Both the position numbers and the translations under genes were made by a program. A DNA stretch of 64,000 nucleotides, from the NCBI RefSeq assembly GCF_001661345.1, contig NW_017962915.1, forward strand, positions 372,001-436,000. The letters run 5' to 3'. Under the pieces are notes generated by a model, which was not told the origin of the DNA, searched no databases, and saw nothing but the letters and a program-made list of their open reading frames with translations. The stretch comes from Ascoidea rubescens DSM 1968. Its lineage: Eukaryota; Ascomycota; Saccharomycetes; Ascoideales; Ascoideaceae. This document shows positions 30,255 to 39,832 of the stretch, one piece after another (position 1 is the first letter of the stretch; each line of letters starts with the position of its first letter).

Positions 30255-32411
30255 ATGCGCAACTTTCTCTTCTCAAAGAACTTGAACTACTCGTTGCTAT
30301 TCAATTACAACAGGCTTCAAAACCACAACTTTGCACGCTACTTCCACTTCAACTCGACCGACGATATGGCACCTCAACTCTCTTTTCCTCCTCAACCTGC
30401 TCCATCCTGGATACATACTCCAGAGGAGATCTTGTCTTTGACTGACAGGTACATTGTGTCTGCGAAGGCTCTCGACGACAAGGTTGCTGCATTGAAAGAT
30501 GTTTCGATCGACTCTGTTATCAAGCCATTAGCCTATTTCGAGAACGAAAATTACTCATTGGTTTACCAATTATCATTTTATGGGGCGGTTTCTCCATCAA
30601 AGGAGATCAGAGACGCTTCTACAAAATCAGAAGAAAAATTGGACAACTATTCTATTGAAGCAGGTTTAAGAGAGGATGTTTTCAAACAAATCGATAAAAT
30701 TTATAAGGAAACCCAAAATAATGATGCTTTAGATGCCGAGTTGAAAAAATTGATTTGGAAACTCGATGTTACTTATAAGAGAAATGGTTTGGAATTACCA
30801 ATTGAAGAAAGAAAGGAGGTCGAAAAGATTTCAAAGGAGCTAGCTAACTTGTCGTTACGTTATAACAAAAATTTAAATGAACAAACTGAGTACTTATTGT
30901 TTACTAAAGAAGAATTAGATGGTGTTCCTGAGGATACCTTTAATGGTTTTGAAAAACAGGTTATTGATGGTGTTGAAAAATATAAAATGACTTTTAAATA
31001 TCCAGATATTTTTCCTGTATTAAAATACTGTAAAGTCTCTGAAACAAGAAAAAGAGCTTATATTGGCGATCAAAACAAATGTACTCCAGAAAACTCTGAT
31101 ATTTTAGCCGAAGTTGTTAAATTGAGATCGATTTTTGCTCAAAAGTTGGGTTATAAAAATTATTCTGAATTTACATTAGAACAAAGAATGGCCAAGACCT
31201 CCAAAGTTGTTTTAGATTTTTTAAATGATTTGAGGACTAAATTGCAACCATTGGCTAAAATCGAGTTGGAAAAGTTATTAAATTTGAAAAAAGAGGTAAC
31301 AAATAATAAAAACGAAGAAAAATTATACATTTGGGACCAGAGATATTTCGATACTTTATTAATTGAAACGGAATATAAGATCAATCATCAAAAGATTGCA
31401 GAATATTTCCCAATGGAAAATACAGTAGCAAAAATGTTAGAAATATATGAAAAGTTATTCAATTTAAAATTTGTTGAAATTAACGGTCCAGATAAATCAG
31501 TTTGGCATGAAGAAGTTAAGCAGTTTGCGGTTTGGAAATTAGATAATGCTGAAGAACCAGAATTTTCTGGATATATTTATTTTGACTTATATCCAAGAGA
31601 GGGAAAATATGGACATGCAGCCAAATTTGGTATTGCACCAGGTTATTTTGATCCTAAAACTGGTAAACATGTTAGACCAGTTTGCGCTTTAGTTTGCAAT
31701 TTTACTAAATCAACCAAAGAGAAACCATCATTATTAAAACATGACGAAGTTGAAACATTTTTCCATGAATTGGGACATGGTATTCATGATTTAATGGGGA
31801 AAACCCAATTTGCTAGATTTCATGGAACAGCAGTAGCAAGAGATTTTGTTGAAGCACCATCTCAAATGCTTGAATATTGGACATGGGATAAGAATATTTT
31901 AAGAAACTTGTCATCGCATTATCAAACAGGGAAACAAATTTCTGATGAATTGCTAGATGATTTAATCAAGACTAAACATGTTAATGGAGCCATTTTCAAT
32001 TTACGTCAATTACATTTTGGATTATTTGATATGAAATTGCATACAGTTGAGTCCAGCGAAGTTGGTAAATTGGATATACTACACGAATGGAATCAAATGA
32101 GAGAAGATATTTCAATGATTAGCAATGGGGGAGAGTTAACCAAAGGGTATGGATCATTTGGACATCTTTTAGGTGGATATGCATCCGGATATTATGGATA
32201 TTTGTATTCTCAGGTCTTTGCAGCGGATATTTATTATTCGATTTTCAAGAAGGATCCCATGGATCCTGCAGCAGGCAAAAGATACAGAGATATAATCTTA
32301 AAAAGAGGAGGAAGTAAAGACGAAATGAAGATTTTAGAGGAATTATTGGGTAGAAAGCCTAACAGTGAGGCATTTTTAAAAGAATTGGGAATTGTCTACA
32401 GTACATTATAA
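30255..32411 (+). CDS. PRD1: saccharolysin, M3 oligopeptidase (thimet type)
   Basis: Zinc metallo-oligopeptidase that trims short peptides in cytosol and mitochondrial intermembrane space. The M3 catalytic motif HELGH is at residues 504-508, with the third zinc ligand in DFVEAPSQMLEYW, followed by the conserved GSFGHLLGGYASGYYGYLYSQVF substrate region (at about 630-655). 718 residues, against 712 in S. cerevisiae. Residues 1-37 are basic, aromatic and lack acidic residues until the end, like a mitochondrial presequence; a second in-frame ATG at 30366 (MAPQLSF) would give the cytosolic form. I chose the upstream ATG because the leader is open and presequence-like. I saw no CTG codon in the gene. 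Confidence 0.95.
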   Translation: MRNFLFSKNLNYSLLFNYNRLQNHNFARYFHFNSTDDMAPQLSFPPQPAPSWIHTPEEILSLTDRYIVSAKALDDKVAALKDVSIDSVIKPLAYFENENYSLVYQLSFYGAVSPSKEIRDASTKSEEKLDNYSIEAGLREDVFKQIDKIYKETQNNDALDAELKKLIWKLDVTYKRNGLELPIEERKEVEKISKELANLSLRYNKNLNEQTEYLLFTKEELDGVPEDTFNGFEKQVIDGVEKYKMTFKYPDIFPVLKYCKVSETRKRAYIGDQNKCTPENSDILAEVVKLRSIFAQKLGYKNYSEFTLEQRMAKTSKVVLDFLNDLRTKLQPLAKIELEKLLNLKKEVTNNKNEEKLYIWDQRYFDTLLIETEYKINHQKIAEYFPMENTVAKMLEIYEKLFNLKFVEINGPDKSVWHEEVKQFAVWKLDNAEEPEFSGYIYFDLYPREGKYGHAAKFGIAPGYFDPKTGKHVRPVCALVCNFTKSTKEKPSLLKHDEVETFFHELGHGIHDLMGKTQFARFHGTAVARDFVEAPSQMLEYWTWDKNILRNLSSHYQTGKQISDELLDDLIKTKHVNGAIFNLRQLHFGLFDMKLHTVESSEVGKLDILHEWNQMREDISMISNGGELTKGYGSFGHLLGGYASGYYGYLYSQVFAADIYYSIFKKDPMDPAAGKRYRDIILKRGGSKDEMKILEELLGRKPNSEAFLKELGIVYSTL

Positions 32412-32875
32412 GAAAGAAAAAAAAAAGGTCTAGAAACAAGAGTCTAGAAAAAAAAAAGAACATGGCAAAAATCAAGTTCAAGTAAATAGTAAATAAATGA
32501 ATAACAGGGATTTTTTTTTTTCATTTTTTTTTTAGTTTTTTTAGTTTTTTTAGTTTTTTTAAGATTGCTATTATGATAATATGGAAAAATAGGGATTTCG
32601 AAGAGAGTTGCTTTGAAAAGGGCGATCAGAAGCGGGCCGTGACCGGAGATAAGAGATGGGGAAGGAAGAACTTCCCCAGATTTTGAGGGTCGAAATAAAG
32701 CAAGGAAAGCGCGGGAATTGGCCAATTGGAGGCGAGAACGGAGGAGGGAATATCAGAAGGAAAAGAATGGATTCATGTGAAATGATAGTTGAATTAGTAT
32801 TTAACAAGGAGGGAGGATTTTATTTTATTTTGTTTTCTATTTTCTGTTTTGATAAACATTATAGGTATATTGAAT
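32412..32875. other. promoter region of malate synthase
   Basis: Contains T-rich and TTTTTTAG repeats at 32512-32560, then a purine-rich, GC-richer block at 32600-32770 including CGG-N7-CCG (32633-32645), a possible zinc-cluster factor site. Small open frames on both strands here are not supported. Confidence 0.5.
32633..32645. promoter_or_regulatory. CGG-N7-CCG palindrome, possible zinc-cluster factor site
   Basis: Inverted CGG/CCG half sites about 230 bases upstream of malate synthase. Glyoxylate-cycle genes in yeasts are controlled by Cat8/Sip4-type zinc-cluster proteins, but this does not match the CSRE consensus well, so it is only a candidate. Confidence 0.25.
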
Positions 32876-34540
32876 ATGACATTTCCACCAAAAGTTGAGG
32901 ATGTTCTTAGAGGAGTCGAAGTTAAAGCAGCCGTTAGTAAAGAAGGTAAAAAAGTGTTAAATGTTGAAACACAAGTGTTTTTGAGCTGTTTACATCGAAA
33001 TTTCAATGAAAGACGATTAGAGTTATTGAAACAACGAGATGAGTTTGTAAAAAGGATTGATGAAGGAGAAGTGTTGCCTAATTTTCTAGCGGAGACCAAG
33101 TATATTCGCGAAGATAGAAATTGGCGTGGGCCATCATTGGGAAAGGGACTTGAAGAGAGAAAGGTTGAGATCACAGGACCGGTGCATGAAAAGAAGATGG
33201 TTATCAATGGATTGAATAGTAAGGTATCAGCATATATGGCTGATTTTGAGGATTCGTTGAGTCCCACATGGAACAATCTTATGAATGGGCAGGTTAATTT
33301 ATACGAAGCAGTGCGTAAGAGCATTGAGATTAAAGGAGAAGAAGGGGGTAATAAAAAACAATACAAGTTGAATAATAAAGAGGAATTGCCCACGTTGATT
33401 GTTCGACCCAGGGGATTGCACTTGGATGAAAAACATGTTTTGGTTGATGGAAAGGCTATGAGCGGATCAATATTTGATTTTGGAGTTTATTTTTTCAACA
33501 ATGGTAAGGAGACAATTAAGCAAGAAAGTGGGCCATATTTCTATTTGCCAAAGCTTGAGCATCATTTGGAAGCGAAATTGTGGAATGACATATTTAACTA
33601 TTCCCAAGATTACATTGGGATGAAAAGAGGTAGCATTCGTGCAACGGTGTTGATTGAGACGTTGCCAGCTGTTTTCCAGATGGACGAGATTATTTATCAG
33701 TTGAGAGAACATTCATCTGGGTTGAATTGTGGACGATGGGACTATTTGTTTTCGTACATGAAGACGTTTAAGAACGACAAGCGATTTGTATTACCTAACA
33801 GGAGCCTTGTGAATATGAGTGTTGGATTTATGAGAAGTTATGTTGAGTTATTGATTGATACGTGCCACAAGAGAGGAGTGCATGCGATGGGAGGAATGGC
33901 AGCATTGATTCCTATCAAGAACGATAAAGAGATGAATGCCAAAGCGATGAAGAGCATTAAAGAGGATAAGTTGAGGGAGGTTTTGGCAGGACACGACGGG
34001 ACGTGGATTGCACATCCAGGAATTGCCCCAATTGCCTACGAAGTGTTCAACAAGTATATCCCAGGGCCCAATCAAATGCAACACGAAAAGAAGAAGAAGA
34101 GAGAGATCAGCAACTTTGACTTACTCTCGCCATTTATCGATGAAGGAATCATCAGTGAAGAAGGTATTCGCTTGAACATTCGGGCCGGCATTATCTACTC
34201 GGAGAATTGGTTGAAAGGAGTCGGGTGTGTTGCGATCAATTACTTGATGGAAGATGCAGCAACAGCAGAGGTTTCGCGATTGCAACTCCACCAATGGGTG
34301 AAGTTCAATGTGAAGACAGACGAGAACAAGAGGGTGGACAAAGAGTATGTCGCAAGATTATTTGAAGAGGAAAGCAGAAAGTTGATCGAGAGCAACAGGG
34401 CCAACGAGGAGGTGATCAACAAGGCTGCGCAGTACTTCAAGGAGGGATGTGTTGGAGAAAAGTTCCACAAGTTTCTCACCACGATGCTCTACGACGAAAT
34501 CACCACCGTTGGCAGAAGCTTTTCGGAAAGCAAATTGTAG
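32876..34540 (+). CDS. MLS1: malate synthase, peroxisomal (PTS1)
   Basis: Glyoxylate-cycle enzyme that condenses glyoxylate with acetyl-CoA to malate. The chosen ATG at 32876 gives 554 residues, the same length as S. cerevisiae Mls1; upstream in-frame codons lack an ATG. Hallmarks are YMADFEDSLSPTWNN, the catalytic IVRPRGLH arginine segment, SGLNCGRWDYLFS, GVHAMGGMAALIP, GHDGTWIAHPGIAP and NYLMEDAATAEVSR. The protein ends SKL, a perfect peroxisomal targeting signal 1. The first half uses A/T-ending codons like its neighbours, while the last third shifts strongly to G/C-ending codons and runs into a GC-rich intergenic island. I saw no CTG codon. Confidence 0.97.
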   Translation: MTFPPKVEDVLRGVEVKAAVSKEGKKVLNVETQVFLSCLHRNFNERRLELLKQRDEFVKRIDEGEVLPNFLAETKYIREDRNWRGPSLGKGLEERKVEITGPVHEKKMVINGLNSKVSAYMADFEDSLSPTWNNLMNGQVNLYEAVRKSIEIKGEEGGNKKQYKLNNKEELPTLIVRPRGLHLDEKHVLVDGKAMSGSIFDFGVYFFNNGKETIKQESGPYFYLPKLEHHLEAKLWNDIFNYSQDYIGMKRGSIRATVLIETLPAVFQMDEIIYQLREHSSGLNCGRWDYLFSYMKTFKNDKRFVLPNRSLVNMSVGFMRSYVELLIDTCHKRGVHAMGGMAALIPIKNDKEMNAKAMKSIKEDKLREVLAGHDGTWIAHPGIAPIAYEVFNKYIPGPNQMQHEKKKKREISNFDLLSPFIDEGIISEEGIRLNIRAGIIYSENWLKGVGCVAINYLMEDAATAEVSRLQLHQWVKFNVKTDENKRVDKEYVARLFEEESRKLIESNRANEEVINKAAQYFKEGCVGEKFHKFLTTMLYDEITTVGRSFSESKL

Positions 34541-35340
34541 CTCGGACCCAGAGCACCGTTGCGTTGGGTGGGTTAGAGCTTCCGGAATTGAGTTGCAGCG
34601 ATAGCAGACCTACGTCAGAATACATGGGTGTGCATCTGTGTGCGTACGCGCATCAATTTTTCAACCCGGCAGCGAAAGCGAGCGAAAGAGGAGCAATGAG
34701 GGCTCGTTAGCGGGTGGTCGCTATGGTGGAAAATGCACCGCTGCTGATACTCCGGCGTATGAGCGGGAAACAAGATTCAATAAGACTCAATAACATTCAA
34801 TAAGACTCAATAAGATCCAATACGATTCCATACCTCTCAACAACATTCGGAACAAGAGACAATTAGCTGACATTTGGTGACAGTAGGGTGATATTGGGGT
34901 GACGTTCAAGCAGATTCTGGGTCTGTGGTGTAGGCAAATTCCACGCCGACGCTGGAAATGATAATAACAGAGGCACGAGAAAGCGTACAAAGTTACTGTT
35001 TTCGCCCCGAGAGTGATCTCCACGTGAGACCAGCTGCTTCTGCTTCTGCTGCCTCTACTGCGTCCCGCTCGAAGCCTGGCGGAGTGCACGCCCGACCCCA
35101 GCGACTGTGGCGGTGCCGAACAGCAGAAGCAGCGCTCATGGGCCCAGTGCTGTCTATGCTTCCCGAAGTGCTCACAGTGGTGCTTCCTCTGGAACCAGCT
35201 GGCTGCCGAAAAGGAAAGGCGAGCGCTGGGCTGGCGAACAGAGCTGGCGAACCCACGGCGGCCAATGGCAGACCGCTGGCTGGCCGGTGCCTGACTCTGC
35301 TGCACGTGTTCGCGAACCGAGCGCTCGGCAAGGCCATGAA
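34541..35340. other. GC-rich intergenic island 3
   Basis: Continuous with the GC-rich 3' third of malate synthase. It carries CACGTG at 35021-35026 and 35303-35308, CCAGTGC at 35144-35150, and TGCCGAACAGC at 35114-35124, words shared with other islands. Short direct repeats of the type AAGACTCAATAA lie at 34778-34825. Confidence 0.75.
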
Positions 35341-35399
35341 TTTTATCTGCTTATGGTTTGGTTCTCTATAAGCTCTCTATATTAGCATTTATTTATATT

Positions 35400-36180
35400 T
35401 ATTCACTTTACAGTCCTCTATGATTCCATTCGCTTCATCTCATTCTCTTCCTTCTTCTTTTGCTTCCTTTCTTTCTTCTCTTTCTCTTCTCTACCATTCC
35501 AGTCCCACGAAGCTCCTTCTCCAGAACCACCTCACTCACCAAATATCCCATCTATCTCCCATACTTTCATCTCTTTCTGCTTCACATAAATAGCCTTTCC
35601 AGTCATAATCTTAATCAATCTCTTTCCTGCTTCTGCTTGGGTTCAAAAAGAAACTGTTTCATTTCGTTTTATTGTTCTCTTTTTTTTATAATCCAAAAAT
35701 ATTTACCTAATTATTTATTCTAGTTATATTTATCTACTCTTGTTATTGTTTTTTTCATACTATCTATCTATTCTGCTTTTTAAAAGAAAAGTTCTCTTTA
35801 TTCATCGTTTTTTTTATTTACATTCTCATCTTTTTTGTCCATTATTAATCATTTTCAAATCATTCATTTTTGTTTTAAATTTACCCAATTTAAACTTCAT
35901 TTAATTTATCTCACATAAATTATCTCATTCAAATTTCATTTATTCACTTTATTATATCTATTCTTATTGTATCCATTCTTGTTATAACTTCAATAACCAT
36001 ATAATAATCCCACACAATAATATCCATCCACTTTTTCTTACTCTAATCAAATAATTCCTTTTCTGGGCTTCTTTATTAATCTTTAATCTTTAATTTTTTT
36101 CCATCAAAAAATATAAATAGAAATAAAAATAAAAACAATATTAAAAATAACAGCAAAAAAAAAAAAAATAATAATAATAA
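35400..36180 (+). other. long pyrimidine-rich tract upstream of the ELL-like gene
   Basis: Roughly 780 bases where the plus strand is dominated by T and C, with very few G. It ends in an A-rich stretch just before the ATG at 36187. It may be a long 5' leader or nucleosome-excluding promoter. Confidence 0.5.
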
Positions 36181-36186
36181 TTTGAA

Positions 36187-38537
36187 ATGACTTTACCATT
36201 TTATTCAATACTACTCCCCTCAAATAATCAAAATAATGTCCAAAATGATAACCAAATTGCTATGAATATTAGAATTCCAAAATCAATCCTAACGAACTTG
36301 AAAAACTCAAATAAAAAAGCAAAATTAATTGTAAAAAATGGTGAAATAGTACGTATATTTATCTTTACTAATTATAATGATATGATAATCAAAAATTAAT
36401 AAAATAATGAAATGCAATTTCATTATTTTATTAATTTTTTTTATCCCATCACCCATCACTACAATACCTCATTACAATAATACTAACACACTCACTCTTT
36501 AGTCCTTGAAAATTATCGATTCTTCAAATCAAAAATACTCAATCTATAACACTTCGGTACTAGAAACCCAAAACACTGACTTATATTCCTCAAACAACTT
36601 AAATAATTCAAATACCTCCAATAATAACCAAACTCAGTTCTCTCAAATAGGGAAAGTGATATCAAAAGTAACTGTCTTCAATCTCCCTTCAAAATCTCTC
36701 TCCTCCTCCTCCTCATCTTCCTCCTCAACACCCATACCAAATCACAACTCAACATATAATCATCCCACAAACAACCTCACTCCCAATCACACCATCCCCA
36801 TCCCCATTACAAACTCTTACAACTCCTACAACAAAAAACCCTCTCTTTCTCCAAGATCTTTATCAAATTCCCCTTCCCCAAACCCTCTTCCTTTCTCTTC
36901 CTCTTCCTCCTCCTCCTCCTCAACTCCTTTGCTATCCAAACTAAATTCCCTAAAATCCTCTACAAAAAACTTTAAAAATCTCAAATCTGAAGACTCTAGA
37001 ATGCTCCATTTACTAGCTGTTGGCCCAATATCCGCTGAAATCATAAAGGAAAAATGTCATGTTTCTCACATCATCAACGTTCAAAACTTCCTCAACAAAC
37101 ACGCTTCAAAAGTAACCGCTTCCCTAAAATCTTACAACCAAGATACTTATGGCGACTACTCAAAATTGCCAAATGACTACACCATACCAATTGACGACTC
37201 CTCCTTTAATAATCAACCAGAAAATCTAAAGTTCTACGTCTTGAATGATCTAAGTTACCAATACCTAAGCATTTGGGATTTTCGCTATACCCCCTCAACA
37301 AGAGCCTCTATCTTGAAAAACATGGAAAATTCTTTCAACAGACTAAACTACTCACTATCAAATCCAATAAGAAACATGCTAATCAATCCCGAAATACTAA
37401 AAAAAAATGAAATCGAAAAAAATAAAAACACAGAAATGCTTAAAAACGCCTCCTTTAAAGAAAAACAAAAACTAATTCAACAGCAAAATGAAGAACTCTA
37501 TCAAAAAAACCTTCTAAAACAAAAGGCTCTACAACAACAACAACAATCTTTAAACCAAAAAGATTTAAAAGAAAAATCAGAAATAGAAAGACTTCAAAAA
37601 GAAAAGGAAAAGGAAAAAGATTTCCAAGAAAAATTACGATTAAAAAAAGAAAAAGATCTTCAGGAAAGAATAGCGAGAGAAAATGAAGAAAAAGAAAAAG
37701 AAAAAGAAAAAGAAAGAATGAGAAAACAAAGAGAACTTGAACAAAAACAAAAACAAAAACAAATACAGCTACAGCTACAGCTACAAAAAGAGAAAGAAAG
37801 AGAATTAGAAAGAGAAAGGGAAAGGGAAAAGGAAAAGAAAAGATTGAGAAAAAAAAAGGAAGAACAAGAAAAATTAGAGAAATTAGAAAAAATTAGATTA
37901 GAAAAGGAAAAATTGGAAATAGATAGACTTGAAAAAATTGAACAAGAGGCTAAACAGTTGGAAATTTCTTCAAACAAGAAGAGAAAGGTGTTATCCAAAG
38001 AATTTGTCTCGTCTTCATCTGAAGATGATGAACATCTAGGTCCTTTAAGAGACAATGAAACTCAGCGCAAAAGATTCCGAACCACTTCCAGTTCCTCATC
38101 GGGTTCATTATCTTCTTCTTCCACTTCTTCAACATCATCGGTATTTTCCAAGTCCAATGGTTCTCCATCTGACTCTGCTCCTAATTATTCTACAAACTTG
38201 ACATCGCCTGAAATGAATCCAAGACTTAAAAAGCAAAAAATTACAACCTCCTCTATTAATTCATCCAGTGCATTGTCCAATGGGTTTCCTTCAGTTCAAC
38301 TTCAAGATTTATCTAGAAAATTTAAAAATACATACAAAGAATATCAAGAGTTGTATGAATCGATTCAAAAGAATAAATCTAAAGTGAAAAATAAAAATAG
38401 TTCATTAAGCAATAAACAAACCGGTGATTATGATTATAAAAGTTATAATGAGGATGTTAAAAAAGTCATTCAATTACACAATGAATTAACTCTTTGGAAG
38501 AAAAAGTTATGGTCATATTCAAATAGTAATAGTAATT

Positions 38538-38582
<45 letters not shown>

Positions 38583-39400
38583 GAGACAATAGTTCCATTG
38601 GTCAGAGTAAAGAAAAAGAGAATAATCCAATAACAACAACTCCAATCAAAAAAGATGAAACTGTTAAACTTAAACTTTCTCTTAAATCGGATGTTAAAAT
38701 CGAAAATAAAAGAGAAATCAGAACCGAAATTAGAAAGGAAATCAAAAGAGAAATCAAAAAAGAAATAATTCCGGAAATTAAAGAAGCCAAAAAGGACATC
38801 AAAATTAAAAGTAAAAGAGAACCAAAAGACATGCCTGTGATGCCTATGAAAAAGGGAACAATGTCTAAAAACGTAAGAATCGCAGAAAGAAAGGCGGTGT
38901 CCATGAAAAGAGATCCTTCTTACAGAAAAGATGGAATGCTGGTCAAAAGAGAACCATTGAGAGATGTTGGAAGAGATGTTAGCAGAGAAATCCATAGAGA
39001 AGCTAACAAAGATATAAATAGAGAGAGACAAATAGAAAGACAAAGGGAAAGACCTAGAATGAGAATGGAAAGAGGTTTTGAAAGAGAAATCGACAATGAA
39101 CGCTCTATACCAGTTGAAAGAAAATTGAAATCAAGATCGAGATCACCCTTGCCTAGCTCAAGATCCCCATTACAAAGACCAAATACCTCCTCGCCTCGAA
39201 TGAGGAACACCAGCTCCAATGTCAGCTCCAAGCTATCAAAGGTGCACAAACCACCAGTCTCGTCGAGCTCAAGGTCTGGAAACAGCAAAAGGTCGGGCGA
39301 AGAGGTGCAGTCTCGCATCCACCATTCGTCCAGCACAAGCAGCATATTCTCCCTTGAAAAGAGCTCTGGCATGAGACCTGGAGTGCGAAACAGAAGATAG
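36187..39400 (+). CDS. RNA polymerase II elongation factor ELL-like protein
   Basis: Spliced: exon 1 36187-36348, intron 36349-36502 (GTACGT donor, TACTAAC branch point at 36481-36487, TTTAG acceptor), exon 2 36503-39400; 1019 residues. Three blocks support ELL: an N-terminal region that splicing completes (IVKNGEI joined to SLKIIDSSNQKYSIYN); a winged-helix-like block near RMLHLLAVGPISAEIIKEK and LSYQYLSIWDFRYTPSTRAS; and an occludin/ELL C-terminal-like coil (FKNTYKEYQELYESI ... YNEDVKKVIQLHNELTLWKKK). Between them are a Lys/Glu/Arg-rich coiled coil and Ser-rich linkers; the tail is Arg/Ser-rich. ELL suppresses Pol II pausing and is known in fission yeast (Ell1-Eaf1) but absent from S. cerevisiae. 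The remote similarity is by eye. Confidence 0.68.
38540..38581 (+). repeat. (AAT)14 coding repeat in the ELL-like gene
   Basis: Fourteen consecutive AAT codons (poly-Asn) in frame, directly after the occludin-like coil. Confidence 0.95.
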
Positions 39401-39832
39401 TTTACAATACAGTAATGCCCCTACACAAACCGCTTAATACCGTGTTTTACTTTTAGTTCTTAGTTTTTTTTCTGGTTACATGTTAGTTTTATTTTTTTAT
39501 TCAGTCATAAAGAAAGCATTCATTAATACAGTCATTCCCACTCGGTCAGTTTGAAGTTGTAGTTTCCGTAGGTGAATGTTGGAGCTTCGGTTTCTGGGCG
39601 AATGTTGCCCAAACTGGCGTGGAAAATGTTCAGTTACAGTTTGGGAGATTGTCCACTCAGCGGAGTTCTCTGTGCGATAAGAGCAGCTTCACACAAGCTG
39701 CAATTTTCAGCCATTTCTAGCTGCCATTTCTAGCTGCTGCTTTTTGTTTCTCGCTTGTTTGTTCACTCCATTGTGTGCTGCTCTTTTGTTGTTCTGTTGC
39801 TTCCTACCTGAGATTCTGTCTTCTTTCCTGCC
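39401..39832. other. promoter region of APE4-like gene
   Basis: Mixed composition, GC-richer from 39540 on, with repeated AGCTGC-type words at 39670-39745. No gene seen. Confidence 0.5.

Larger units (their letters stand above)
34541..36186. other. 1.6 kb intergenic region: GC island 3 plus a pyrimidine-rich leader
   Basis: The left half (34541-35340) is the largest GC island in the window. The right half (about 35400-36180) is a long C/T-rich tract on the plus strand ahead of the ELL-like gene. Overlapping open frames in the island on both strands (34787-35385) share no known domain and look spurious. Confidence 0.65.

Noticed and set aside
32849-32875. Upstream extension of malate synthase
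   Set aside because: Begins at TTG; the first ATG, at 32876, gives the usual family length.
34787-35385. Open frames on both strands in GC island 3
   Set aside because: Same compositional cause; no conserved domain or splice support.
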